A stretch of 64,000 nt of DNA from Membranihabitans marinus. GTDB lineage: Bacteria; Bacteroidota; Bacteroidia; Chitinophagales; Saprospiraceae. How positions within the stretch are numbered: position 1 is the stretch's first letter; each line of letters opens with the position of its first letter. Where the stretch lies: contig NZ_JAJQYA010000020.1 in NCBI RefSeq assembly GCF_021729155.1, positions 23,735 to 87,734 of the forward strand, written 5' to 3'. The notes beneath the pieces were generated by a model. The model did no database searches. It was not told the DNA's origin and saw only the letters and a program-made list of their open reading frames with translations. Of this stretch, positions 27,845 to 36,410 are shown in pieces. Made by a program: the position numbers and the translations under genes.

Positions 27845-28231
27845 ATGAAAATAGAACACTTTGCTTTAAATGTACCTGAGCCATTGGCATTAGTTCAGTG
27901 GTACGTAGCCCATTTGGGATTATCTGTGCAATCGTCTATGGATAGTCCTCCATACATGCATTTTTTAATGGATGATAGTGGTCAAGTAATGGTGGAGGTG
28001 TATCGAAGGACTGATGCTGATATTCTCGATTTTAATGAGTTAAATCCTCTAACAGTACATTTGGCTTTTGTATCTGATGATCCGAGTGCCGACAAAGAAC
28101 GATTGTTAAATGCCGGTGCAACAGAGATAAGTGATGATGTATTGGCAGATGGAAGTCGATTGGTAATGTTAAAAGATCCTTGGGGTGTGGCTCTTCAGCT
28201 CTGTAAGCGAGCGGTTCCCAAAATAGTTTGA
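27845..28231 (+). CDS. VOC-superfamily (glyoxalase-like) protein
   Basis: This cytoplasmic protein of 128 residues is built from two beta-alpha-beta-beta-beta modules. The first is HFALNVPEPLALVQWYVAHL and the second is TVHLAFVSDDPSADKERLLN, ending in MLKDPWGVALQLCKR. Metal ligands typical of the fold are present (His5, Glu near 58, His near 79, and Gln near 119 in place of Glu). The reaction could be isomerisation, dioxygenation or resistance and is not deducible. It starts 12 bases after the BNR_4 gene and may process a sugar breakdown product released by the upstream enzymes. Confidence 0.85.
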   Translation: MKIEHFALNVPEPLALVQWYVAHLGLSVQSSMDSPPYMHFLMDDSGQVMVEVYRRTDADILDFNELNPLTVHLAFVSDDPSADKERLLNAGATEISDDVLADGSRLVMLKDPWGVALQLCKRAVPKIV

Positions 28232-28410
28232 TCGATATCAATAGTTTGTTCTTGTTTCAACTCCATCATTATGCTTTGAGAAGGGCAATTCAAATTATTC
28301 ATTTAAAACATCCACAAATGTTTGTTGAATAGTCTGGAAAAAAGATTTCAAAAGTTGAACAGGCTATTTCGCTTACTTGTTTGATATAAAGTATTAAAGA
28401 CATCTTATGT

Positions 28411-28426
28411 CCCCCGCCGGCGGGGG
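28411..28426. repeat. GC-rich perfect palindrome CCCCCGCCGGCGGGGG
   Basis: This is a 16-base perfect palindrome immediately followed by TTAGGGGGTGGATG. It is isolated in AT-rich DNA. I recall comparable GC palindromes as dispersed elements in Bacteroidota genomes, but I cannot check copy number here. Confidence 0.8.
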
Positions 28427-28452
28427 TTAGGGGGTGGATGTAAAGCATTATT

Positions 28453-28499
28453 TTCTATCCAAATGTGTATAGTCGCATCAACCTCGTCAATACGATTAA
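28453..28499. repeat. Direct repeat copy 1
   Basis: This copy matches 28668-28713 with one visible base change (TACGATTAA here, TGCGATTAA there) plus small edge differences. The minus strand reads LNRIDEVDATIHIWIENNA and then runs into the GC palindrome. Confidence 0.88.
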
Positions 28500-28667
28500 G
28501 AACTTCCTAAGCTGAAAAACGCAGAGTTGTAAAACCAATTTTTTTTAAAAGTAGATCTCTATTGATTATAAGCGATCTATAAATTAGTAATAGGATTAAA
28601 ATCAACTAGTCAATCTAATACAGGATTATTAATTAAAACAGTAAGCTTTTTTTAGGACGCGTCATTC

Positions 28668-28713
28668 TCTATCCAAATGTGTATAGTCGCATCAACCTCG
28701 TCAATGCGATTAA
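28668..28713. repeat. Direct repeat copy 2
   Basis: This is the second copy of the repeat at 28453, 215 bases downstream. The minus strand reads INRIDEVDATIHIWIENDAS and then a stop. Reading-frame conservation between the copies suggests that both derive from the end of one protein-coding element. Confidence 0.88.
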
Positions 28714-28837
28714 TACGAATTACGTTTATAATTGATAAGCTCACCCACCCACGACACGGGGGGCGTGGTGCCCTCGTTGAAGGTAGATTTACTACCTTCA
28801 GTACTTCGTATTTTACTCGGTTATCTTTCGATTTATT

Positions 28838-28865
28838 GTAGAGATGCAATGCATTGCGTCTCTAC
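28838..28865. repeat. REP-like 28-bp palindrome
   Basis: The sequence from GTAGAGATGCAAT to its mirror GCATTGCGTCTCTAC is self-complementary except for one T/G pair (28845/28858). It resembles short dispersed palindromes with GTAGAGACGC ends known from several bacterial phyla. Confidence 0.82.
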
Positions 28866-28910
28866 GTCGGCAGAATTTATTGGTAATATCTCGTTCCATG
28901 TCGGAGACAA

Positions 28911-30746
28911 TTACCAGCCACCGCCGCCACCACCGCCGCCTCCGCCACCGGAGAATCCACCACCTCCACTGCCACTTGAGGATTTGGGAGCTGCTGTCGA
29001 TACGGCTGAACTAAACTGACTGCTGATGTTATGTATTTGATTGATATTGCCACTATACCAAACAGGGTGATAGGTATTGTTCTCAATGGCTTTGGCCAAA
29101 ACATCTTTAAATTTCTTGGCCCATTTATTCTCGACCCCAAGTGCGATGGCATAGGGAAGGTATTTTTCAAAAAGTTCTGGTGTTTGTTCTGGTGGGGTAA
29201 AAAACTCGAGCAATGCTTTTTCTGATTTTTCGAGATATAGCTTAAAACCTTTTATTTCTGCTGTGGTTTTCTGACCTTTTTCGGTGGGTGCAACGATTAA
29301 TAATTGATATACACCTAAGACGATAGAGGAAATTCCAAAGAGGATTCCCACCGTCATTGAATTGGTTATATGATAAGGTACACTTGTGACAAATCCAGTA
29401 AAGACAACGACGACAATTAAGGTCATCGGTAGGATAATAAGCCACTTATACCATTTGCGAATTAAGTAGGGAATACTGGTAATGATATAGGCGATAAAGG
29501 CAAATAAAAAAGTAAAAAAAAACGCAAACAACCTGTTTTTGACCATTAAATTGGTTTGAAAACTAAAACATATACTCACCATAATAGCTAGTAGTAAACA
29601 GGCTATTATAATGTATTTCCAATTGTATCGATAGTAATCTTTGAGCGGATTTTGACTCTTGAGGGTGGATTGGAAATTACTTAGGGCTGATTGATACCTT
29701 GAATAATTTCCTTTTTTTAAAGTATATACTTGACTTCTTATAAACAGCCGATCGACAAAGGCCGCTTCTTCTGGGAATAATTCAATGTCATCGGAGACTT
29801 TAGTAAAGGTGAATTTCTTTTTGTGATTTTCGATTTTTATGCTTCCCTTTACGGCAGCACTTACTAATGTAGCTGAGATACTGTCGTTGTTTATATGATG
29901 ATTGAGAATATAATTCATGGCTGATGGGCTGAGGTCAGCAGGTGGATCCCATCGGGGAACAATAGCTCTTTCAGCAGGATCTTGGCCTACCTTTTGCCAC
30001 CATCGATAGGCGAATAATGAAAATAGCGCCAATGAAAGAATAAATAATCCAATATTCAATGATGAAAATACCGATTGGGTTTTGAATTCATCGGTAACAA
30101 ATCCCTTAGGCCAGGCCACGGCGAAGGTTGCGCCTTCAAATGGCGTTAATCCCTGTTTGCTCTTCAAAATTACGGTTGAGTTATCAGATCCAGTGGTCAG
30201 ACTACATTGGTCGTCAGTAGACCCAGCACTGCCGGTATAACAACTGCCTTGTAGAAATGTGGCTCCCGATGGCAGATGGATGGTCGCCGAATACTGATTG
30301 ATGGGGAAGAGCCAAAAATGGCCTATAACATTCCAATACAATTCGTCGTATTCCTCAAAAAATGATATTTGGTTTTCAGATTTATACGATATTTCATAAG
30401 TGTACACTCCAGGGTCTAGCAAGACATCTTTGTCTCCAATGTAGACTTTGAGCTCTTGGCCATTTTTTTCGGTGTGAAATGGCTCTGATTTTCCATCTTT
30501 TTTAATGCTTTGAATCCGAATAGGAGTAGGCTCAGATACATTATTGGCATTGGGGCGACTAATGGGAAAATTTCTATAAATCCCCCGCCTAATTTCATTA
30601 CCCTCAGATCTGATGGTAATTTTTTCCGTTACTTCAATATTGTTTTTTGTGCCTATAAGTATGTCTACATCGTATGAGAGAATTTCTTCTTGGGCAGTTA
30701 GCTGCCAGGAAAGACCAATTAAGATGTAAAATATAAGGTAGCGCAT
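28911..30746 (-). CDS. DUF2207 membrane protein with poly-glycine tail
   Basis: This 611-residue protein has a signal peptide (ending QLTAQ). Its extracytoplasmic DUF2207 domain (about 20-215: YDVDILIGTKNNIEVTEKI, GIYRNFPI, DELYWNVIGHFW) is followed by one transmembrane helix near 232-250, a cytoplasmic part and three further hydrophobic segments (about 385-480). The C-terminus is a low-complexity tail of Gly with few Ser/Phe that ends in Trp. DUF2207 proteins regularly accompany LemA, and here lemA ends 3 bases upstream, so they are one operon. The role is unknown; membrane stress or envelope quality control is the usual suggestion. The poly-Gly tail is family-typical, though this one is very regular. 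Confidence 0.93.
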   Translation of the reverse strand: MRYLIFYILIGLSWQLTAQEEILSYDVDILIGTKNNIEVTEKITIRSEGNEIRRGIYRNFPISRPNANNVSEPTPIRIQSIKKDGKSEPFHTEKNGQELKVYIGDKDVLLDPGVYTYEISYKSENQISFFEEYDELYWNVIGHFWLFPINQYSATIHLPSGATFLQGSCYTGSAGSTDDQCSLTTGSDNSTVILKSKQGLTPFEGATFAVAWPKGFVTDEFKTQSVFSSLNIGLFILSLALFSLFAYRWWQKVGQDPAERAIVPRWDPPADLSPSAMNYILNHHINNDSISATLVSAAVKGSIKIENHKKKFTFTKVSDDIELFPEEAAFVDRLFIRSQVYTLKKGNYSRYQSALSNFQSTLKSQNPLKDYYRYNWKYIIIACLLLAIMVSICFSFQTNLMVKNRLFAFFFTFLFAFIAYIITSIPYLIRKWYKWLIILPMTLIVVVVFTGFVTSVPYHITNSMTVGILFGISSIVLGVYQLLIVAPTEKGQKTTAEIKGFKLYLEKSEKALLEFFTPPEQTPELFEKYLPYAIALGVENKWAKKFKDVLAKAIENNTYHPVWYSGNINQIHNISSQFSSAVSTAAPKSSSGSGGGGFSGGGGGGGGGGGW

Positions 30747-30749
30747 AGT

Positions 30750-31319
30750 TTAAAATGTGACGGTTGGATTTGATCGTTCATTGTGGTCTTCTAATTCAAA
30801 GAATTCTCCTTTTTTAAATCCACCCCAATTGGCGACTAAGGCTGATGGAAATGATTCAACGCTAATATTGTAGTCTCTCACAGTGGCATTGTAATACCTT
30901 CTTGATTTTTCAATATCGCCTTCAATGGCAGAAAGTTGAGTTTGCAATTCTCTGAAATTAGCGTCGGCCTTGAGGTCGGGGTAGTTTTCAACAACGACCA
31001 TTAATTTACCCAACGCTGCACTTAGCATATTTTCTTGGGCCATTGCATCGCTGAGGTTATTGGGCTGAGCAGATCCTCCCTGCATGGCTTGAGCTCTAGC
31101 TGCCATTACTTTTTCTAAAGTCTCTGATTCATGGCTGGCGTATCCCTTTACAGTATTTACAAGGTTGGGAATGAGGTCGTGACGTTTTTTTAATTGAACA
31201 TCGACACCACTAAACCCCTCCTCCATCATATTGCGATTGCGCACTAATTTGTTGTAGATGGAAATCCCAAAAAGAATGAGACCTACGAGGATAATTACAG
31301 GTATAAGTAGATTCAACAT
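30750..31319 (-). CDS. lemA: LemA family protein
   Basis: This 189-residue membrane-anchored coiled protein has an N-terminal transmembrane helix (LLIPVIILVGLILFGISIYN). The LemA core follows: VQLKKRHDLIPNLVNTVKGY, ALGKLMVVVENYPDLKADAN, LQTQLSAIEGDIEKSRRYYN and YNISVESFPSALVANWGGFK. These features make the family certain. LemA proteins are structural proteins of unknown exact role at the inner membrane. It is co-transcribed with the DUF2207 gene. The upstream gap of 413 bases should carry the operon promoter. Confidence 0.97.
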   Translation of the reverse strand: MLNLLIPVIILVGLILFGISIYNKLVRNRNMMEEGFSGVDVQLKKRHDLIPNLVNTVKGYASHESETLEKVMAARAQAMQGGSAQPNNLSDAMAQENMLSAALGKLMVVVENYPDLKADANFRELQTQLSAIEGDIEKSRRYYNATVRDYNISVESFPSALVANWGGFKKGEFFELEDHNERSNPTVTF

Positions 31320-31732
31320 AAGATTAGCGTTTCAGTGTTTAATGTATTTTCTAAAATTACAGTAAATATTTTCATTTACACCTTGTTGCCAAATATTTAA
31401 TATATTGTTTATCCCAGTTCTTCCTTTTGTATGGACTGCGCCAGTATGTCAATTGGTTAAATTGTTTTAGAGAATTGGTTTTCTGTAATGATATCGTTGG
31501 TGTTCCATTGTGTTTCTATTTTAATATTGCAGTTTTATGTAAATAAAATTAGGCAATACCTCGCTCCTGAATTTAGTATCGAATTTTTGTTGCAACTAGT
31601 GAATATGCCATCATTTGTATATTTGGGAAATACCAAGGTCTAGGTTTATCGAAAAGAATTGTGGAATTTTATAATATTTACTTCAAGATTCTATCTCACA
31701 TTTGGTACAATACTCTAAGGTAAGTTCCCATC
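31320..31732. other. Intergenic region upstream of lemA
   Basis: This is 413 bases of AT-rich sequence between two minus-strand genes. It contains the lemA promoter and the end of the regulator transcript. I see no gene, no strong hairpin and no clear -7 box on the minus strand. Confidence 0.5.
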
Positions 31733-32935
31733 TTATTCGTGGACGTCCCACACCGATTGGCTTTCCTCAATTACATGGGCGTGTAGCATTTTGGTATTGA
31801 GTTGGGTCCGGTTAATGCCGTTGACTTCAAACAATATCTCAAAATAGGGAGGGATGTATCCAAATTTTTCAATCAATCCAGCTTCAATTTCACGCATTAG
31901 TTTTTCGTCTGTGAAATTCTTAAGACTCTGAGAAGCACCAGTATCCCAAATCCCACCCAATAAAAGGATTTCATTGTTGTTGGGACCGGGAAATTTGGCT
32001 ACAAAACCGTAATCTGTATGATATTCTTCTGCCTTACCTATGGGGCTGTATGCATGGGTTTTGTCATCGTCGTCGAGATAGTATATGGTGCTCGGGGATT
32101 CTGCTTCATTGTAAGAAAATCGACTATTGTTGAAGTAGTTGCGGAAAAATCCTGCATTCTTCAACATTCCAACGTAGACTATATTTTGGTCTTGAAGGTC
32201 CTTGGGATTGAGCTCAGTCATAAATTTAATACTAAAATATTCGTTGAATTCCCTAAATAAGTGGGTAATGCTCTTGACCCATTCCACAGAGCCTCTAATT
32301 AGAAATGAATAGGGCAGGGTGTTCTGATTGGTTTTGCGAACGGCGAGAAATTCGCTGGCCGAATTGATATCTACATCTCTAATGGTGCGTTCAGTTTGAG
32401 TGGCACTATCCAATTCTTTATAGATAAATAAATCCCCGATAACCAATGCATTTTGTTTGTTGGAAGCAAAAAATGAAGTCCAAATGGGGTAGGAGGTATT
32501 CTCTGATGACGAATTTGATTTTTGGTAGTATATAGTAATCGCTATTAATGCCAACAAACCTATGACACTGCCTACTACTTTTCTTTGCTTGAAAGATTTT
32601 AAAGGCTTTTCATCATCTTTGTTTTCTTCGAAAAGTACGGCATATCCCCCAGTGGGAATAGTCAATTTTATGGTTTCTTCTGTGCCTTCAGTTTCGTAAT
32701 ATTTCTTTATTTTTTTGCGCAAATTGTAAATATATACCCTCACTTTTGTGTTGTCGGATCTGATATCTTGAATGCCAAATATCTGACTGGCAATAGTAAC
32801 TTCTTTTGGGATTTCACCTTCTAAAGAGGCATCAACCAAGTATCGCAATAGGTTGGCGTAAGTGTTGGAATGACCAAAAGAAGGACTTTCAATTATCCTT
32901 TCGACCAATTCCGTATATTTTTCTTTTTCTATCAT
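31733..32935 (-). CDS. Membrane-anchored winged-helix regulator with periplasmic sensor
   Basis: This 400-residue protein is laid out like a ToxR/CadC-type one-component regulator. The N-terminal cytoplasmic DNA-binding-like domain (about 20-105) shows ANLLRYLVDASLEGE, KEVTIASQIFGI, TKVRVYIYNLRKKIKKYYE and IPTGGYAVLF. I know this signature from regulators of Acidobacteria and Planctomycetes. One transmembrane helix (about 119-137, VVGSVIGLLALIAITIYYQ) and a roughly 260-residue extracytoplasmic part follow (ALVIGDLFIYKELD, YGFVAKFPGPNNNEILLLGG). It is divergent from the PSD1 gene, with 214 bases between them, and is the obvious candidate regulator of that module. The signal sensed is unknown. 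Confidence 0.82.
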   Translation of the reverse strand: MIEKEKYTELVERIIESPSFGHSNTYANLLRYLVDASLEGEIPKEVTIASQIFGIQDIRSDNTKVRVYIYNLRKKIKKYYETEGTEETIKLTIPTGGYAVLFEENKDDEKPLKSFKQRKVVGSVIGLLALIAITIYYQKSNSSSENTSYPIWTSFFASNKQNALVIGDLFIYKELDSATQTERTIRDVDINSASEFLAVRKTNQNTLPYSFLIRGSVEWVKSITHLFREFNEYFSIKFMTELNPKDLQDQNIVYVGMLKNAGFFRNYFNNSRFSYNEAESPSTIYYLDDDDKTHAYSPIGKAEEYHTDYGFVAKFPGPNNNEILLLGGIWDTGASQSLKNFTDEKLMREIEAGLIEKFGYIPPYFEILFEVNGINRTQLNTKMLHAHVIEESQSVWDVHE

Positions 32936-33072
32936 TGCATAGTGGGTATAAGCTGACTATTAATGTCTTATGTCGATGTTATAAACGTTTATTAACGGTT
33001 AATAAAGCGGTAAATAAGTCAATTTTTGTCAGAAGTAAAGGTATGTGTTTTACATCATTATTGTTAATTTGG

Positions 33073-33080
33073 CAAAAGTA
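33073..33080 (-). promoter_or_regulatory. Candidate -7 box for the membrane regulator
   Basis: On the minus strand this reads TACTTTTG, a match to the Bacteroidota TAnnTTTG -7 consensus, 138 bases before the regulator start. No TTG at the usual 19-21-base spacing is present, so the call is weak. Confidence 0.35.
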
Positions 33081-33149
33081 AATATTAACTGAGATTTGAT
33101 TTTGTCTGAATCGATCAAGGGATGGGAATATATATAGATACACTTTAAA

Positions 33150-36100
33150 ATGGGAAATATGTTGAAAAAGGGGATGGGTTTTGCTATGGTTTTTCTTCTT
33201 GGGCTACAGGGATGTAAATCTCCATTGCCGGAAGAATTGGTAGAGGCTAGTGTCGATATACCAGATAATATCGATTTCAACTACGATGTCAAACCCATAC
33301 TTTCCGATAAATGCTTTTCGTGCCACGGACCGGATTTAGATGGACTAAAAGGCGACTTGAGATTGGATATTGCAGAATCCGCATACAGCGCATTGGGTGA
33401 TCACGGAGATCGATATGCCATCGTTCCGGGAAAACTTTCCAAAAGCGAATTGTTTCATCGAATAATTTCTGATGATGAGGAAGTGATGATGCCACCACCA
33501 AATTCCAATTTAGTATTGACGGATCGAGAAAAGGCTATTTTGTCTCGTTGGATAGAGCAAGGCGCAGAGTACAAAGATCATTGGTCATTTATTCCCCCGT
33601 CGATGCCGGATATAGAGGATTGTCCATCGGAAACCAGTACGATAGATTATCTCGTGCAGCAAGAATGGTATTCCCAAGGATTACAGCCCAATCCTCGGGC
33701 AGACAAAGAAACATTGATTCGACGACTTTCATTTGATCTCACAGGTCTGCCTCCTAGCTTGGAGGAAGTGGATGAGTTTTTAGCTGATGACGATCCAGAG
33801 GCCTATGAAACTTTAGTCGATCGTTTGTTGGCCCGTCCAGCTTACGGTGAGCGCATGGCTGCTATCTGGATGGATGTGGCTCGATATGCTGACAGCGATG
33901 GCTATTTGGATGATAAGCATCGCAGTTTTTCTCCTTGGAGAGATTGGGTCATACACGCATACAATAGCAATATGCCCTACAATGAGTTTGTTACCTGGCA
34001 ATTGGCTGGCGATTTAATACCGGATTCTCATAAAGAAAGTATTCTCGCGACGGCTTTCAATAGATTACATAAGAGAAATACCGAAGCTGGTATCGATTTT
34101 GAAGAATTTAGAGTGGAGTATGTTGCGGATAGGGTGCAAACTCTCAGTACCGGAATCATGGGCTTATCGGTTCAATGTGCGCGCTGTCATGATCACAAAT
34201 ACGATGAAATCAGCCAAAAAGACTATTACAAAATGTTTGGGATGTTTAATAGCACCCATGAAGTAGGTTCACCTGCCTATGGACCGGATCAAACGCCAGG
34301 ACCTGCACTGTTGTTGACGGATGAAACACAAGATAGCTTGATTGCTTTTTTGCACCAGGAAACTTCTAAGTTGGAGGGTGAATTAAAACAAGTTCGTGAA
34401 AAATCCGATGAAAAAATCAGTCAATGGCTTGGATCCAAGAATGACGACCAGTTATTAAATGAGGTAAAACGAAACATAAGTCGTTCATTGACGGATCACT
34501 ATCCACTAGACGGGTATCAAAAATCCAGTAATGGTACATTTTCTCTCAATAATGACTTGGTGGCTTCCCGCTCTGGAACTGTTTCTGACCCTATATTTCG
34601 TCCGGGAGTAAAGGGCAATGCCTTTTTTGTCAATGAATTTAACACCGTTTCACTAGGTGACAAAGTAGGGTGGTTTGAACGGACTGAGCCCTTTACATTG
34701 GATTATTGGTTGTATCCAGATACCGTGTATGAAGAAGTCGGCGTGATCTATCACTGTGAAGATTTGCGATTGGGATTGAAAGGATATTCCATGTTTTTGA
34801 AAGACAATCGATTGCAATTTATTATGGCTCATTCCTTTCCTCAGAATGCCATTGTGTTGGAAACTTTAGAAGCCCTGATGCCCAAAAAATGGCATCATAT
34901 TACCGTGACCTATGATGGGGGGAGTAAGGCGAGAGGAGTACAATTGTATTTGGATGGTAAGCCAATGGAGACCAAAACTATTGAAGACAATCTGTACAAG
35001 GGGATTTTGTTTCAGCCCGATATTCATACCTATGGGTTTAAGGGGATTACCCTAGGAAATAGACCTCATATTTTACCACTGTTGCACGGTGGAATCGATG
35101 AAGTAAAAGTATATAATGAGGCATTGTCTGCTATGGAAGTGAGATGTGCCCACGATGAAAATGAAACCATGGCTTATTTGAAATCCTTATCTGATGGTGA
35201 AAAAGTAAGCTATGTAAAGGATTATTATTGGAATGTCAAGGCTGAAGATGTTGGAGAGATTAAACAACGTCTAAGGGATGAACGACGCAAAGAAAATGAA
35301 GTCCTCAATGAGGTGTCGGAAATTATGGTTTTAGGTGATTTGCCAGAACCCAGACCGACTTATGTCTTGGATAGGGGTGTTTTCGATCAGCACGCAGAGG
35401 AAGTAGAGCCCGGTGTGCCTGAGGCTGTGTATCCATATGATTCATCATTGCCCAAAAATAGATTGGGCTTAACCCAGTGGCTCTTCGACCCCAATCACCC
35501 GTTGACTTCCCGAGTATACGTCAATCGATTGTGGCAAATGTTTTTTGGTAAAGGTATCGTAGAAACATCTGAGGACTTTGGAAATCAAGGCAAATTGCCT
35601 AGTCATCCGGAATTGTTGGATTATCTCGCAGTGCGTTTTGTGGAATTGGGTTGGGATGTGAAGAAGTTGCAAAAAGAAATTGTAATGTCTGAGGTTTACC
35701 AACTCGCATCTAATGTAAGCCAAGAAGGTTTGGAAAAAGATCCCGAAAACATTTACCTCGCTAGAGGGAGTCGATTTAGATTGCCAGCAGAAATGATACG
35801 CGACAATGCATTGGCCAGCAGTGGGCTATTGGTAGAACGGATTGGCGGCGAAAGCACTTATCCCTATCAGCCTGCAGGACTCTGGGATGAATTGAGTAAT
35901 AAGTCTTGGAGGTATCAATATCTTCAAGAACCAGGAGAAGGATTGTATCGACGCAGTCTGTATACCATCTGGAAGAGGACGGCACCACCGCCATCGATGT
36001 TGATATTTGATGCCCCTGAACGGGGCGAGTGCAAGGTAAGACGACAGACTACCAGTACTCCATTGCAGGCATTGGTATTGCTGAACGACCCTCAATATGT

Positions 36101-36404
36101 GGAAGCCAATAGAGCTCTGGCGGCTTCGGTCTTGGAAGAATATCCCAATGATACTGTGGAGCAGATTCAGCAAATATTTAGATCGATAACTGGACGTCGG
36201 CCCATATCAGTCGAAGAAAATCTCTTGTCCCGGTTTTTAGAGGAAGAAATTCAACGATTTAAAGAAAATCCCAAGGATAGGGACGATTATTTGACGGTTG
36301 GGGAATATAGAATCGATTCTGATTTGGACGCCAATCAATTGGCTGCTCTCGCAACTATAGCTCATTCGATCATGAATACCGATGAAGGGTATACAAGAAA
36401 ATAA
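33150..36404 (+). CDS. PSD1-type (PSCyt1-DUF1549-LamG-DUF1553) lipoprotein
   Basis: This multidomain protein of 1084 residues has a lipobox (LLGLQGC, Cys22), so it is probably anchored in the outer or inner membrane facing the periplasm. The domains in order are: PSCyt1 c-type cytochrome (about 42-115, haem site CFSCH with Cys55, Cys58, His59); PSCyt2/DUF1549 (about 160-370, RRLSFDLTGLPPSLEEVDEF, and a second Cys-rich site CARCHDHKYD); a LamG/concanavalin-like domain (about 470-690, GVQLYLDGKPMETKTI); and PSD1/DUF1553 (about 770-1040, NRLWQMFFGKGIVET, TTSTPLQALVLLNDPQYVEA). Such proteins are abundant in Planctomycetes and co-occur with sulfatases; their activity is unknown. The next gene, for a DUF1501 protein, is its usual partner and starts 6 bases downstream. 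Confidence 0.95.
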   Translation: MGNMLKKGMGFAMVFLLGLQGCKSPLPEELVEASVDIPDNIDFNYDVKPILSDKCFSCHGPDLDGLKGDLRLDIAESAYSALGDHGDRYAIVPGKLSKSELFHRIISDDEEVMMPPPNSNLVLTDREKAILSRWIEQGAEYKDHWSFIPPSMPDIEDCPSETSTIDYLVQQEWYSQGLQPNPRADKETLIRRLSFDLTGLPPSLEEVDEFLADDDPEAYETLVDRLLARPAYGERMAAIWMDVARYADSDGYLDDKHRSFSPWRDWVIHAYNSNMPYNEFVTWQLAGDLIPDSHKESILATAFNRLHKRNTEAGIDFEEFRVEYVADRVQTLSTGIMGLSVQCARCHDHKYDEISQKDYYKMFGMFNSTHEVGSPAYGPDQTPGPALLLTDETQDSLIAFLHQETSKLEGELKQVREKSDEKISQWLGSKNDDQLLNEVKRNISRSLTDHYPLDGYQKSSNGTFSLNNDLVASRSGTVSDPIFRPGVKGNAFFVNEFNTVSLGDKVGWFERTEPFTLDYWLYPDTVYEEVGVIYHCEDLRLGLKGYSMFLKDNRLQFIMAHSFPQNAIVLETLEALMPKKWHHITVTYDGGSKARGVQLYLDGKPMETKTIEDNLYKGILFQPDIHTYGFKGITLGNRPHILPLLHGGIDEVKVYNEALSAMEVRCAHDENETMAYLKSLSDGEKVSYVKDYYWNVKAEDVGEIKQRLRDERRKENEVLNEVSEIMVLGDLPEPRPTYVLDRGVFDQHAEEVEPGVPEAVYPYDSSLPKNRLGLTQWLFDPNHPLTSRVYVNRLWQMFFGKGIVETSEDFGNQGKLPSHPELLDYLAVRFVELGWDVKKLQKEIVMSEVYQLASNVSQEGLEKDPENIYLARGSRFRLPAEMIRDNALASSGLLVERIGGESTYPYQPAGLWDELSNKSWRYQYLQEPGEGLYRRSLYTIWKRTAPPPSMLIFDAPERGECKVRRQTTSTPLQALVLLNDPQYVEANRALAASVLEEYPNDTVEQIQQIFRSITGRRPISVEENLLSRFLEEEIQRFKENPKDRDDYLTVGEYRIDSDLDANQLAALATIAHSIMNTDEGYTRK

Positions 36405-36410
36405 AACAAA

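Larger units (their letters stand above)
28232..28910. other. Repeat-rich intergenic region between convergent genes
   Basis: This 679-base stretch has no supportable intact gene. It contains a 16-base GC palindrome (28411-28426), two copies of a roughly 46-bp direct repeat (28453-28499 and 28668-28713) and a 28-bp near-perfect palindrome (28838-28865). On the minus strand both direct-repeat copies read RIDEVDATIHIWIEN, which suggests decayed copies of one coding fragment. Its local G+C at 28411-28440 and 28741-28775 is far above that of the neighbours. Confidence 0.75.

Noticed and set aside
28652..28849. A minus-strand 65-codon frame spanning direct repeat copy 2
   Set aside because: It joins unrelated repeat fragments and has no plausible start context. 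I treat it as remnant sequence rather than a gene.
28411..28865. CRISPR array or CRISPR-like repeats
   Set aside because: There are only two direct copies, with unequal and structured surroundings and no regular spacers. No cas gene is in the window.
28732..29019. A plus-strand frame with a poly-proline run
   Set aside because: The proline run is simply the complement of the poly-glycine codons of the DUF2207 gene, and the frame otherwise lies in repeat debris.
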